Part shown: positions 25,101 to 37,042 of the stretch, piece by piece
How positions within the stretch are numbered: the first letter of the stretch is position 1
Layout of the letters: each line of letters begins with the position of its first letter
From: Sinotaia quadrata
Lineage: Eukaryota; Mollusca; Gastropoda; Architaenioglossa; Viviparidae
Assembly: GCA_028829895.1 (NCBI GenBank)
Contig: CM054182.1
Span: forward strand, 89,801,046 to 89,865,045
Direction of reading: 5' to 3'
DNA length: 64,000 bases
Program-made: the position numbers and the translations under genes
Notes under the pieces: generated by a model
Database searches by the model: none
Told to the model about the DNA's origin: nothing
What the model saw: only the letters and a program-made list of their open reading frames with translations

Positions 25101-27480
25101 TTAAACAAAAAATATTTAAAAAGAAAAACTAGTGCTCTCAAGATACACCTTTTTTTATCAGCAAGAATGGCAGTCTCTTGCATCATTCTTGCTTTACACT
25201 TATAAATTCATGATTCTCTTAAATACAGCATATAAGCCCCAAATCACATATTACCCTTAATTTCCATGTTTTTGAGGTTGAAGTGGATTTTGAAGCACTG
25301 GAAGAGATTGCTGTTTCTTCAGAAGAGGAGCAGATGGAGTAGTTGATTTATCTGAATTAAAACACTCTCCACACAGCATATACAAACTGTGAGGATGTGT
25401 GCACATATCATTCCACATGCATTTGTTATTGGTAAATTCATTTTATTTTTGTTTCTCTCTGTAAATGCAGCTGCTTGTTACATATTGTCACTTTGTATGT
25501 AGATTCATTATAATTATCTGTTGTTCATTGTTTTTATATATTTGTTGAATAGTTTGCATATTAAGTTATTTTATGTATATTTATTGTAAGAATGAGATTT
25601 TTATAAGATTGTGTTCATCAAGTTTCTTTATCATTCCTATATGTTATAATCATTTTTGGTTAAAAGTCATTGGGTTTTGAAGATAAAATATAGTGCTTGG
25701 GGTTGTGTGTGTGTGTGTGTGTGTCCATTTTATGCCATTTAGCAAAACAGCAAGATTACTCACAGACAAAAAAGCCACTAATCTTCCAAAATATTAAAAT
25801 AACATTTCTGTATAATAAATATGAGTATATACTGTCTCCATTTTTTCCAGATGTCACAGAGTTTTAGCTAGGTAGTATACATCTTTACAAATTAAAAAAG
25901 CACAAATTCCATGTCAAAAGAAAATGGTTATATTTCATTATGTAAAAGATATTTTACTTGATTTTTAAAATGTTTTGAAGAAAGTATAGCACAATCTGTA
26001 TATTACCATGCAATCTTTAATGTATGGAAAAAACATTGGGGTAGGTATTACAAATTTATAACTCTAACTGTAGCTGTATACATACTGTAACAGTTTTATT
26101 ACATATTTATTTAAAGTAAACTGTTAAAATCAACACATATTAAAATACACAGTTTTTCAGTTTCACAAGTGATTGTATATAGTGCAGTGGTTCCCAAACT
26201 TTCTTTGCCCATCGTTAAATTCTTATCATTTCATATTTATGTCTATCATTCTGGAATGTATTTGCCTATTGTCCTATGTTAAATGTGGTTGAAAATGTAT
26301 GGGGGCCAGATTTAGGAGCCATTTATTCCTGGAGTGTGAAGCCAAGTTTGTCTGCATGCCCCTGTCAGTTACATCATTGGGCGCTTTCTTAAACTGGGTA
26401 TAGGAAGCTATGGGCATAGGCCATGACATGTTTACATCTATTGTTATTGTATAACTCGGGCAAGCTAACCACCACAAGCAAATTTTAGCTGGTGCTCACT
26501 ATTACACAAAAATATTGCACTCTAAGCAGCAAATTGCAGGAACTATAAAATGTTATAATACAGTCAGATTCAGGGATCAAATGTTCCCTTCCACCCCCAA
26601 ATGTGTATTAATCAAATATTTTTAATAATGATGACTTTACCATTTTAGAAAGGGTTCGTGTTATAAACCACAAATTTATTGACAAACTATATGTAACTGC
26701 TCATGTTAAAACATGCACTTCTCCATTACTGTAGCTGGCACAATAGCACATACTACTATATATTATATAAAATGTACTGGGCTCATCTAAATTCATTTAT
26801 TAGTGAGAATATGTAATAAACTATCCACAACAAAAGCAGCTTGGTTATCATTCAACACATTTTCTGACTCATAAAAATAAACATTTGTTTACATCACAAA
26901 CCTACTGTACTATTTTTTAATTCATCTGAGCCTAATTATCGTACAGTAGAATATGCTACAAGATATATTGCTAAAATTATAAGTAGTAAAATGGAGTCAG
27001 CTCGTTAACAAAATGCATATGGTAAAAGAACTAATGATTGTAAATGTTTAAAATATATCGGCAGTTGGCTCTAAACAGAAACCATTTGAAAAACTGGATA
27101 TTTGAGAAGCTGAATATTAGGAGATATAGTTTGTGTTTGCAAGAGCTGTTATTTTGACCTCACAGCGATCAACATCGCTCTAACATGCACAATTCGGATG
27201 GCAATCATTTAATTTGGAGGAGGGGGGGGGGATACCCAACTCTCTCAGGCCTATGGTAAGCTGAGCAAGCGCTATTTATTTTAGCGCGAAATATTCATTT
27301 AGTCTTTTTAAAACTGCTCAGTTTTAAGTATACATTGAATTTTATTTATCGCAACCCTGACACCATCCAGATGTTTAATGTTCTAACACTAATTAATAAT
27401 TGAAAAGAAAAATAAGTAGAAGTAAAGACAAATCCTTCTCACACAAAAAAAAGAATCTAAAATGAAAGAATGTACTGTCC
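22162..27480. other. Intergenic interval between MADF-BESS and H15-BESS genes
   Basis: AT-rich DNA of 5.3 kb. It contains a hAT-like fragment (24530-24650), a (GT)n tract (25702-25724) and another hAT-like start (CAGTGGTTCCCAAACTTTCT near 26183). No open reading frame here has splice signals, length or similarity that would support a gene. Confidence 0.6.
24530..24650 (-). mobile_element. hAT-like terminal fragment
   Basis: Read on the minus strand, it begins CCAGGGTTTCTCAACCAGGA, continues with 'ctagggg' and 'ttccctgagagat', and ends near 'aaaaagatttggaaagg'. This is the familiar layout of widespread animal nonautonomous hAT termini. The other end was not found. Confidence 0.4.
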
Positions 27481-27849
27481 ACGTCAAATGACGTAGTATT
27501 TATGACGCGCTGTGACATCAAAGCTGTAGCGTTTTGACATCAAAGCTGTAGCACTGTGAGAAATTAACTGGCTGGGAGGCCGTCATTTTCTACCTGTTCC
27601 AAACGCGTTCTGGAAGACGATTAGCCACATCATCTTAGTTCGTAGTTCTTTGAGCCTGAGCTGCGTGAAAGCTCTTAGCATCACGCCATCAGACCTCGGC
27701 AACTAATGTAAATAGTTAGATCAAAATCAGTATGTGAAAGAGTGCGGTTCAGAATTTTTCAAAGCGTCCGTTTCAACATCGTCTTCTCATCTCTTGCTGC
27801 GAAGAAAAGTAAGACACTAACAATAAGGTAGTATAAAGAATCACACAAC
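27477..27849 (+). promoter_or_regulatory. Promoter/5' leader of the H15-BESS gene, duplicated at 60091
   Basis: A 13-mer GTCAAATGACGTA at 27483-27495 (CRE-like core TGACGT) lies 367 bp before the ATG. The identical 13-mer is found 368 bp before the ATG of the second copy. Other shared blocks are 'cattttct-cctgtt-caaacgc' (27584; 60209) and AAAGCGTCCGTT (27761; 60376). A direct repeat TTGACATCAAAGCTGTAGC-like occurs twice within 27512-27552. CRE-type sites are known to drive male germ-line genes in animals; that use here is only a hypothesis. Confidence 0.55.
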
Positions 27850-28905
27850 ATGGCATCAGCTAAATTACGTAAATCGCGCGTAGTTCGTCGGCAGAAAAAA
27901 CTGCCCAAAGGGAAAGATGTTAGAACAACCGTGCCTTTAGTAGAAAAGGCCATCAAAGAACTCAGACTTGCAAGAAAGGGCGCCACGGTAAATGAAATCC
28001 ACCGATTTCTAATGAACCGAGATAAAAATTACGGGAGAACTGCTGTTAGCGTGAAAAATGCCATCTTTCGTGGCATTCAGAAAGGCATCATCTCCGCTCC
28101 TGCTAGTTGGAAGCGCTTTACAGAAATTAAAAGAACGAGTCTTGGAAATCAGTCAAATTCCTCCTCACAAAGAAGCAGTAGATGCCAAATGTCGCGGAGT
28201 CAAAGCAGGCCCTGCACTCTTGCCAGCACGCAAGAACAGAACCGCCTCAGGTCCAACAACAGCAACTCGAAGTCTGACTGTTGTTGGTGTGGCAAAAGGT
28301 CCAGCACATGTATATCTTTCAGCGGCGAAGGCAAGTGCAACAGTAACACGCAGGAATTTGAGGAACCAAGGCAGAAACAGAGTGTGATCCTCTCCCAGTC
28401 GTCACAGATTTCTAACCCAGTCCAAAAGTCTTGTTGCCATGGTACGAAATCCCATTGTTGGTGCAGCAATAACATCACCAGATCTTGCAGCGGTCGAACT
28501 GTCACTAGCAGTACCGTGCGAGAATTCGAGGAACAAGGAGAAAAACAGACCATAATCTTATCCAAATCGTCGCATGTTTCCAATCAAGCCCCTGCTGCGA
28601 CTTGTTGCGGCAACTCGAACTGGTTCGGCAGGAAAGACAACTCTCACCACAGCCAAGTCAGCAGCTGCTGTAATATGCGGGAATTCGACGACCAGAGTGG
28701 GAAACAGACTATAGTTTTGGCCACGTCTTCACAGATTTCTCACCCGTCACCGGCCGTGTCATGTGGCAGTACTAATAGCTTGGATGTCGAAGAGTTCTTT
28801 TTTATGAGCCTGCGACCCGCCTTGCAGCATCTGAACGCCGAACAGCGTTCACAGGCTATGCTTAAAATTAACCAAGTCCTACAAGAAAGTCTCTTAGCCT
28901 GCTGA
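27850..28905 (+). CDS. Linker-histone (H15)-like/BESS chimeric protein, intronless
   Basis: An uninterrupted 351-codon ORF. Residues 1-25 are basic (KLRKSRVVRRQKKLPKGK). Residues about 27-92 resemble the winged-helix globular domain of linker histones: VEKAIKELRLARKGATVNEI, SVKNAIFRGIQKGIISAP, closing SWKRFTEI where canonical H1 has GSFKL. A Ser/Arg/Gln/Cys-rich region (95-165) follows. Three repeats start at residues 168, 224 and 277 (EFEEP/EFEEQ/EFDDQ, then KQT-I-IL and SSQIS-like) with Cys pairs between them. Residues 311-346 are a BESS motif (LDVEEFFFMSLRPALQHLNA onward). The BESS motif matches the neighbouring MADF-BESS last exon at 22 of 35 positions, and the preceding segment also matches. 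It is presumably nuclear and DNA-binding, with BESS for partner contact. It is a duplicate of the gene at 60459. The pairing of H15 with BESS is one I do not recognise. The alternative view is that the winged helix is another fold of similar pattern. Confidence 0.72.
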   Translation: MASAKLRKSRVVRRQKKLPKGKDVRTTVPLVEKAIKELRLARKGATVNEIHRFLMNRDKNYGRTAVSVKNAIFRGIQKGIISAPASWKRFTEIKRTSLGNQSNSSSQRSSRCQMSRSQSRPCTLASTQEQNRLRSNNSNSKSDCCWCGKRSSTCISFSGEGKCNSNTQEFEEPRQKQSVILSQSSQISNPVQKSCCHGTKSHCWCSNNITRSCSGRTVTSSTVREFEEQGEKQTIILSKSSHVSNQAPAATCCGNSNWFGRKDNSHHSQVSSCCNMREFDDQSGKQTIVLATSSQISHPSPAVSCGSTNSLDVEEFFFMSLRPALQHLNAEQRSQAMLKINQVLQESLLAC

Positions 28906-28950
28906 GTCTCTTTCAAACATTAGTACGCTTTTTACCTCCCCCCCCCCCAT

Positions 28951-28956
28951 AATAAA
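28951..28956 (+). terminator. Poly(A) signal of the H15-BESS gene
   Basis: AATAAA 46 bp after the stop codon, just past a poly-C run of about 13 nt. Confidence 0.6.
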
Positions 28957-30899
28957 TATATTTCATAGTGGTCACATAACAATCCTTATACTTTTAGTAA
29001 AAATATTCATTTGCCTCATTAGGGTTTCCAAATAGAATTATATTTTTAAAAGTTTCGTGCAGTATAACGTTGCCATAAAAAGTACGCCTGTGTTTGGTGA
29101 GGACGCGTCATTCTAATAACACAAAAGTGCTTCCTGATTTAATAATACAGTTTTGATCGTGTGTTAGCCATAACGTCATACGGTATAAACTCTAATTATT
29201 TCTCTATTCACGCTTTCCTAGCAACCTGGGTCTCTGCACTAATCTTTGCTTGACTGGTCCAGCCTTCAATGCTAAGATTTCGTAGTTAAAACGAAAGTCA
29301 CACAAATATTTCTAATTAATATCTACACCCTCCAATATTTAACGAATTTTGGCAACTTATTACTGGCAGTCAGATCTTCCAAATTTAATTCCATATGCAA
29401 ATAAGAGTAATAATATAATAATATGGGATATAGTATAGAAGTCTTCGTTTCATGAGAGAATACAATTTTTGATGATTGGTATTAGAAAATCCTGAGTAAT
29501 GAGCCCAAAGGATATCAAGGGGAGATAATAAACCTGCCTAGGTGTCTGTGAGGAAAGGCTCACCTGTGTATCACTATGGAACTCATTTATAATATTATTA
29601 ACTTTAAATTATCGAAGACATTGCAAAATGATATTGGAAGATCATCACGTGGCCATGGTGCATTTTTGTTGTTATTGTTGCTTGCCAATAATTTATTTGT
29701 GATGCCAAATAGTTATTGCTGTTGGTGCACGCATCAGTATTGGTACTGAAATAGATTTTGTTATGAGGAGTACAGTGATTTGTTTCTTGGCAGCGTACAC
29801 AATTGTTTGTGAACAGTGAGGTCAGTGTTTTCTAAAATTATTTAAAAACGAAAAATTATTATGCAGCAGACTGACAGGTCAAAATGGTACACGATATAAG
29901 TATGGTCGGAAGTAAAATATATTTTTTTTTAAGCTGTACGTATCATCGTACAATCTAGCCTAAAAGGTGGCCACATTTGTGGGTGGGCAAGCAAATAAAT
30001 TATTTTATGTTGAAAATATGGCTAATGTCTAAACTCTATTCACTAAAGGAAATTAAAGTAATAAAGTGTAATGCAGTTTCCGAGGATGTAAATACAGAAA
30101 GTAGAGCTTTGTTGTCTACAAAAAAAAAAAAAAAAAAGACTCTGTCTACTTGTTTGTACTAATTAGAGGAAAGAACAAACGAGTGGGGAAAACAAAGAAC
30201 GGACCATTCTTAATAAGCGTGGCTTGGAAAAAGAAAAAATACTGAATTTGAATTGTATCTTAAAAGTAAAATTATAAACTGTGTGAGTTTTAGCAAGAGC
30301 AGCAATATATTACTTTTTTCTTCTTTTTTTTTTAAGAGCCGAAGGAGCTCTTTCATAATAGAGGTAAGATGTTATATCGCAGTGTCTAAACCATTCATTA
30401 TCAGAAAAAAAAGTATTTTAATGTATTTCTTTGATATAATTGCTGATTTGTTGTTCCTCTGGTATTACCGAAAGGGCGTTAAGGAAAGCAATGGACAACG
30501 ACCTGGGTGGTTTAAAAACTGCTAGTTGATATATGACAAGGTCCTCGATGGCTTAAAAACTACTTGTTGATCTATGCTGATTAAGTTGGCATAATTGTTT
30601 TTCAAGTAAAAATAGTTCTGACATGGGGAAAATGGCAACTTTAATTAAAGGGAGATAACAGGAATTCTGCGTCCGTGAGTCTGTTGATTGATTGATTGAA
30701 TGTAGGGGACGCTTCCGGCTTCCGCCGCTTTCGCGCTGGGTGATTGTGTCTGTTGTATTTGCTTTCTGTCTTTTATATGGACAGTGTTTTTTTCGTGTTT
30801 GTATGCGTGAAGAAGCATGAAAACAAGAAAGATATTCATTAAGCCCGGAGCCTGGAATGCAATGTCGAGTAGAGCGCAAGACCATATTAGGGCATTAAC

Positions 30900-31305
30900 G
30901 AATGAATGTTTAACATGGACTGAGACAAGTGGTGAGTGTTGACTAAAGTAGATAATTTTCTGTGTGTAGAGCATGGCTTTTACCGTTCGAAGAGAAACAA
31001 AGAGTGATTGAATTGCTAAACAATGTCATTTTAAGGCATCTAGAATGTGATTCTTGTATGACTGAACAAAGACAGGATGTGAGTGGGGCGCTGTGTACAC
31101 GTCACTTTAAGGCGTGAAGAGTATGACTCGTACATTCGGACAGAGACAAATGGTGAGTGGGGCGTTGTGTACACGTCACTGTAAGGCGTGAAGAGTATGA
31201 CTCGTACATTCGGACAGAGACAAATAGTGAGTGGGGCGCTGGCTACGTAACTTTTAGGCGTGAAGAGTTTGACTTGTACGTTCGGACAGAAATAAGAAGT
31301 GAAAA
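30900..31305 (+). repeat. Minisatellite, 74-bp unit, about 3 clear copies plus degenerate ones
   Basis: GAGTGGGGCGCTGTGTACAC recurs at 31081, 31155 and 31229 (74-bp spacing), with 'gtgaagagtatgactcgtac' and 'ttcggacagagacaaa' in each unit. Weaker related sequence extends upstream to about 30900. Confidence 0.85.
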
Positions 31306-31649
31306 GGATTTCAAATTCAAACATTGCGGTTGTATTTAAAGGGTTAAAGAACCCAAGAAATAACTAACAATTCTAAAATCAAGAAAGAAGAAATGAAAGA
31401 AAATGAATCAATCTGACTGACTGATTCTGCTGAATACACAGTAGATATACACACATTCATTTGTTAAATAATCATACCACTAACCACCCCCATTTCTCTT
31501 TCAGTATTGCTTACTGCACTTTCTTATATGTGCATGTGTGAAGAAATCAGGAAAATATATTTTATATATTTATATTTGAAGTTGATAATAGTAACTTATT
31601 AGAGCTTGAAAAATTCCAGGTAAGTTTAAAATAAAAATCCAACTGCAAT

Positions 31650-32085
31650 ACACGTTCATGCACAAAATATACTGAAATATAACCGTACATATAGGTTCAT
31701 GTATATAATGTATTGCAACGTAACAGTATATAGGTTCATGCATATAATATATTGCAACATAACCGTATATATAGGTTCATGCATATAATGTATTGCAACG
31801 TAACAGTATATAGATTCATGCATATAATATATTGCAACATAACCGTGTATATAGGTTCATGCATATAATGTATTGCAACATAACCGTATATATAGGTTCA
31901 TGCATATAATGTATTGCAACATAACCGTATATATAGGTTCATGCATATAATGTATTGCAACATAACCGTATATATAGGTTCATGCATATAATGTATTGCA
32001 ACATAACCGTATATATAGGTTCATGCATATAATGTATTGCAACATAACCGTATAAAGGTTCATGCAAAAAATATAACCGTATGAT
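31650..32085 (+). repeat. Minisatellite, alternating 39/41-bp units, about 10 copies
   Basis: GGTTCATGCATATAATGTAT recurs at 31694, 31733, 31774, 31813, 31854, 31895, 31936 and onward at 41-bp spacing. Early units alternate 39 and 41 bp; later units are nearly identical. Confidence 0.95.
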
Positions 32086-32184
32086 TTTTTATTAAAACAC
32101 AGAATGAGCATTCAATTTAGGGCGAAGTGTATTGCTTGCTTAGTACAGAATGTAATCTTTTAGTACCAAATATGAGCATTGATT

Positions 32185-32292
32185 GTAGTAAAAATTGTGT
32201 AGCATGGTTTGTAGTACTAATTGTGTAGCATAGTTTGTAGTAATAATTGTGTAGCTTGGTTTGTAGTGCTAATTGTGTAGCAAATGTTTTTG
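32185..32292 (+). repeat. Tandem repeat, about 33-bp unit
   Basis: Repeats of 'aattgtgtagca' plus 'tggtttgtagta', 3-4 copies. Confidence 0.8.
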
Positions 32293-32854
32293 AACTAAGA
32301 TGCTCATATGTAGACTCCAGAAGTTTCTACCCCCAGTATGTAATTGTAAGGATACACTGCACTCTGTTGATGTATAAGTGGCAAAGTATGCTGACTACAT
32401 TGTGGAATTTCTGGTATAAGGAAGTTCTTGGAAATTGCCACATTGCTATAATGTGGAATAATCTTTTTTTTTAAAGTTAACATATAAAATTCAGTACTCC
32501 TCGCTAACAGTCTCTGTGATGATATGGAAGCAAAACAGTACCCAATTCATTCATGCATCAAAGATTTTTGCTGTAAATCATATATTAGTCTGCCAACCCT
32601 CTATAAAAGTACTTTCCTTGCTTTCAGTCTTTGAAATCATCCAGACGTGGAAGTAGATTGTTCAGTGGGCTCAGTTCTACAGATATCTGCCGCCCAATAC
32701 ACTCCTACTACAAATAATAACAAACAAATTTGTACCAATGTATTGAAACAGATTATAATATACAAAATGTTAATATTTGAACTCGATGTTTTCGTCGTAC
32801 ACTTCCTATATTATTCCGACAAATATGTTAAATATTAATGACAGTAGGTATCAT

Positions 32855-33312
32855 CATGCACAGCAAGCTGGTCATCATTGTTGTCAAAGATGTTCGACAG
32901 TCATGCACAGCAAGCTGGTCATCATTGTTGTCAAAGATGTTCGACAGTCATGCACAGCAAGCTGGTCATCATTGTTGTCAAAGATGTTCGACAGTCATGC
33001 ACAGCAAGTTGGTCATCATTGTTGTCAATAATGTTCGACAGTCATGCACAGCAGGCTGGTCATCATTGTTACCAATAATGTTCGACAGTCATGCACAGCA
33101 GGCTGGTCATCATTGTTGCCAATAATGTTCGACAGTCATGCACAGCAGGCTGGTCATCATTGTTGTCAAAGATGTTCGACAGTCATGCACAGCAGGCTGG
33201 TCATCATTGTTGTCAAAGATGTTCGACAGTCATGCACAGCAGGCTGGTCATCATTGTTGTCAATAATGTTCGACAGTCATTCACAGCAGGCTGGTCATCA
33301 TTGTTGCCAATG
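32855..33312 (+). repeat. Minisatellite, 47-bp unit, about 10 copies
   Basis: CATGCACAGCAAGCTGGTCA recurs every 47 bp from 32855. Units differ mainly at 'gtcaaagatgttcg' versus 'accaataatgttcg', giving two variant classes. Because 47 is not a multiple of 3 and no frame has a stop, all three forward frames are open through the array and encode the same cyclic peptide. Several overlapping open frames here are therefore array artefacts unless translation is shown. Confidence 0.95.
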
Positions 33313-34729
33313 ACGTTGAAGAAGAATTACATTGCAATGTGAAATCTACTCGAATAAGTTTGGCAATTACTCGCAAGACACTGACAAATATCCGGATTAC
33401 TTCAATATTATTGTGTCTTTACCTTCGCTATGTTTCTCTTTTGTTATTTGCTGGAGGGGGTTTGCGGGACATCAGCATGAGAAAAATTCATATTTTCAAC
33501 TGATGGTGTCGATTGCAAACAAAGCGCTACAGTCTTATGTCAGCTTACCTAAGATCGCCATGCTGAAAGACGCTGATACCGGACGACATCGGTTCCAGTC
33601 ACTGAATGAAATATTTCTATGGGGAATTTAAGATCTTCCAGCCTATACAGATCTCTGTGTATTACGCTGTCAGAGAGCGGAGCCTCTGATTGTTTACTGA
33701 ACATTTGTTAACTTGTCATGTGCCTGACTTTGGTAAAGGAGTGAAAGATAAAACTGCGTTCGTGTGCAGAGAAACTAGATTTCATTACAGACGGCCTTGT
33801 GGTGACAATATAACTTTTACTGTGCGTACAATTAACACACACCGAACACGCAAGCAAAGCCCAGTAGGACAAGAGACTCGAAAGACAACACACGAATACA
33901 CATTAATACGCACACATACGTACATGCACAAACGCTCACATAAACAGTGAAATTATATTGCCGTCGCATAACAAAACGTAACGTATATATTTCATATGCC
34001 TCGCCATTATAACATAAAATGTAACTGACCCTCAAAAGACAAAGAACAATATCTTATTTAAGATATTTTGTTTTATGCATTATATAAGTTTCAGTGCCAT
34101 CTGTGATTTTGTTCTCTTAAAACTTACACTTCTTGAGCCCAAATACTTTGCATTATCAGAAATTTGCAGATAAAAGCAGATGACACTGAACGAAATGTAA
34201 AATTTAGGATGATGACACATAGAAAATATAACATTAAAACTTCCTAAAAAAAAACCAAACCAAAACAAAACAAAACAAAACCCAAACCCGTATATATTCT
34301 ATATTTATAACACTTCATCTTTTGATGCTGCTGCTTTAGCCATACCGTCGTTTCTAGAAGGAAACACACTTGCAATTCACACAATAGTAATCTATTAAGA
34401 GTTCCAGACGTCTGTAGTTATCTTAGGTATAATTAGAAATCATTCAAGAAAATAGGAACACTGTCTCAGTTAAAATATACCAACCCCCATATTCTTCTTT
34501 GTCTTTCGAAGGATCTCATGATACGCTGAGATTAATTTCGAAGAATAAATTGGTAAGATTTAACGCCACTGTGAGAGAGAACTACCTTGTAACTGGGGGG
34601 TGTAATTTAGGCCCTCACTGTAAGCGAAGACTGTCTAGACACAGAGTAGTTGATGTCTAGATTAATAAGTGGATGATATGATTACCTTAATGAATAAATT
34701 CCGCCGTATTAAAATCATATACCCTTTAT

Positions 34730-35096
34730 AGCCATTTACAACTCACAACAATTAGCCATAGATTATGAGACACCGACATTTACAACTCGTAACAATTAAC
34801 CATAGATTATGAGACACCGACATTTTACAACTCGTAACAATTAACCATTGATTATGAGACACCGACATTTACAACCCGTAACAATTAACCATAGATTAAT
34901 TATGAGATACCGCCATTTACAACTCGTAACAATTAACCATAGATTATGAGACACCGACATTTACAACCCGTAACAATTAACCATAGATTATGAGACACCG
35001 ACATTTACAACCCGTAACAATTAACCATAGATTATGAGACACCGACATTTACAACCCGTAACAATTAACCATAGATTAATTATGAGACACAGACAT
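34730..35096 (+). repeat. Minisatellite, 44-48-bp unit, about 8 copies
   Basis: CATTTACAACTCGTAACAAT-type units start at 34733, 34777, 34821, 34866, 34914 and onward, each with 'gattatgagacaccgac'. Two units carry an extra 'taat'. Confidence 0.95.
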
Positions 35097-35526
35097 TACA
35101 ATGCACTTATAAATGACAAATGGACTCAATAACGGTAAAGAAATAACAGTAAATTTTAGAGAAATTCCTTTGCAGGTAGCCTGCTGAAAGACTCGTATTA
35201 GGATATTCAGTGAAATTATAATTTAATATCTAATGGGTAAATAACAGTCCAATTAACGATTTCTTCCAAGAGTCTCATAACTCACGGGTCCGAGAAGTAA
35301 CGAATGTCTGCTAGTCTCTGTTCTGTCTTACGTCACTCTTCAATATCACTTTATGTGCCTCGTAGTCAAAGAGTGAAATAGTGTTAAGGACACTTGTCTT
35401 CCTTTCTCTCTCTCTCTCTCTGCAAGTTGCAACTTGAGTCTTCTCGCAATTCCTCACAAAGGGTTCTATATGTCAGTGGAGTTAGACTGCACAACACGTA
35501 CTGCAATGTAGTATGGGGAACAGTCT

Positions 35527-35615
35527 CAAAGTGCGTTGCTCAGTTTTGAAAGTGCGTTGCTCAGTTTTGAAAGTGCATTGCTCAGTTTTGAAAGTGCGTT
35601 GCTCAGTTTTGAAAT
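35527..35615 (+). repeat. Minisatellite, 21-bp unit, about 4 copies
   Basis: AAGTGCGTTGCTCAGTTTTGA repeated; a multiple of 3, so the opposite strand reads as a 7-residue peptide repeat. Not a credible gene. Confidence 0.9.
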
Positions 35616-36059
35616 GGTATTGCACAGCAGTAACTTTAAAATGTCTCAATGAGTTGGTAACCTGTCTTGAAATGGTCATTCGAAATTAGTCTAAGTTGGA
35701 AACGCATTAACACAAAGGGAAAAACCGCAACAAAAATGTCATGCTCTTACAAGTTCTAACATTTCTCTAAAACTTGTTATCTGTGTATCGTCCAACCTGT
35801 TCTAACGGGTTTCCAAAATCAATGCCGGATATTAACGGTTTCATTGTTCTACTCTAGTTCGTACAAGTTCATGTATGTACTGATTGCGTAAGATTTATAA
35901 TATTACCACAGATGTTTCTGTATAAAAACAAAAATTGAAAATAGTTGGAAAATATTAGAAATATTCAAAACTAATTGCACATTTCCCAAGTTTCATTTTA
36001 ATTTTTCTTATTGGATTTTTGTATGTGAAAATTATGTTCGTCAGTTTTGTGCACATTAT

Positions 36060-36262
36060 TGACAACCAGATATTATTAAAGACAATAGGCTTCATATGTA
36101 GAATAGTTATTTATTGAAAACAATAGGGCTTCATATGTAGAACAGATATTACTGAAGACAATAGGACTTCATATGTAGAACAGATATTACTGAAGACAAT
36201 AGGACTTCATATGTAGAACAGATATTATTGAAGACAATAGGGCTTCATATGTAGACAAGACA
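36060..36262 (+). repeat. Minisatellite, about 38-bp unit, 5 copies
   Basis: 'gaagacaataggacttcata' plus 'tgtagaacagatatta', increasingly uniform in the middle of the array. Confidence 0.9.
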
Positions 36263-36324
36263 TTATCCCTGTCAGTGTCACACATACTAGAGTCGAATTA
36301 TCAGTTACATATGCTCTTTAGAGG

Positions 36325-36690
36325 TGACTTCTGTTATACGAGCACTTTTAAATAGACATGATTTCTGTTACACGTACACTTTATAAATATGCCTGACATC
36401 TCTTACACGTACACTTTATAAATAGACAGGACATATGTTACACATACACTTTATAAATACGCCTCCATCTCTCACACGTATAATATGCCTGACATCTCTT
36501 ACACGTACACTTTATAAATATGCCTGACATCTCTTACACGTACACTTTATAAATATGCCTGACATCTCTTACACGTACACTTTATAAATATGCCTGATAT
36601 CTCTTACACGTACACTTTATAAATATGCCTGATATCTCTTACACGTACATTTTATAAATATGCCTGACATCTGTAACACGTACATTTTAG
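36325..36690 (+). repeat. Minisatellite, 35-bp unit, about 10 copies
   Basis: TTACACGTACACTTTATAAA plus 'tatgcctgacatctc' units. Flanking copies are degenerate and central ones near identical. Confidence 0.95.
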
Positions 36691-36965
36691 CTGTAGTTCA
36701 TGCACCACATGCCTTCAAAATATTTTTATTTTACCTAGCCTTAAAATTGTTTGAATGAAAATTTGCACTTTTCGCTATGGATATATGATTTTTAAGTTTT
36801 TAATGATCAGTTTTATTATGTTTCAGAAAAGTGTAATGATATGGAAAATATTTAATTTCACAATGCATTAATTAATAACAATGTTCTTGAAATTAAGCTT
36901 TTTATAAGTAAAATAACCACTACTTTGCCTCTGTATAATGTATCTTTTAGAATGTCAACCTGGAA

Positions 36966-36970
<5 letters not shown>

Positions 36971-37040
<70 letters not shown>
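36971..37040. repeat. (AC)35 microsatellite
   Basis: Uninterrupted 70-bp AC tract. Confidence 0.98.

Positions 37041-37042
<2 letters not shown>

Noticed and set aside
31650..36690. CRISPR-like appearance of regularly spaced repeats
   Set aside because: Units are directly adjacent or imperfect tandem copies without unique spacers, in a eukaryotic intergenic region; ordinary minisatellites.
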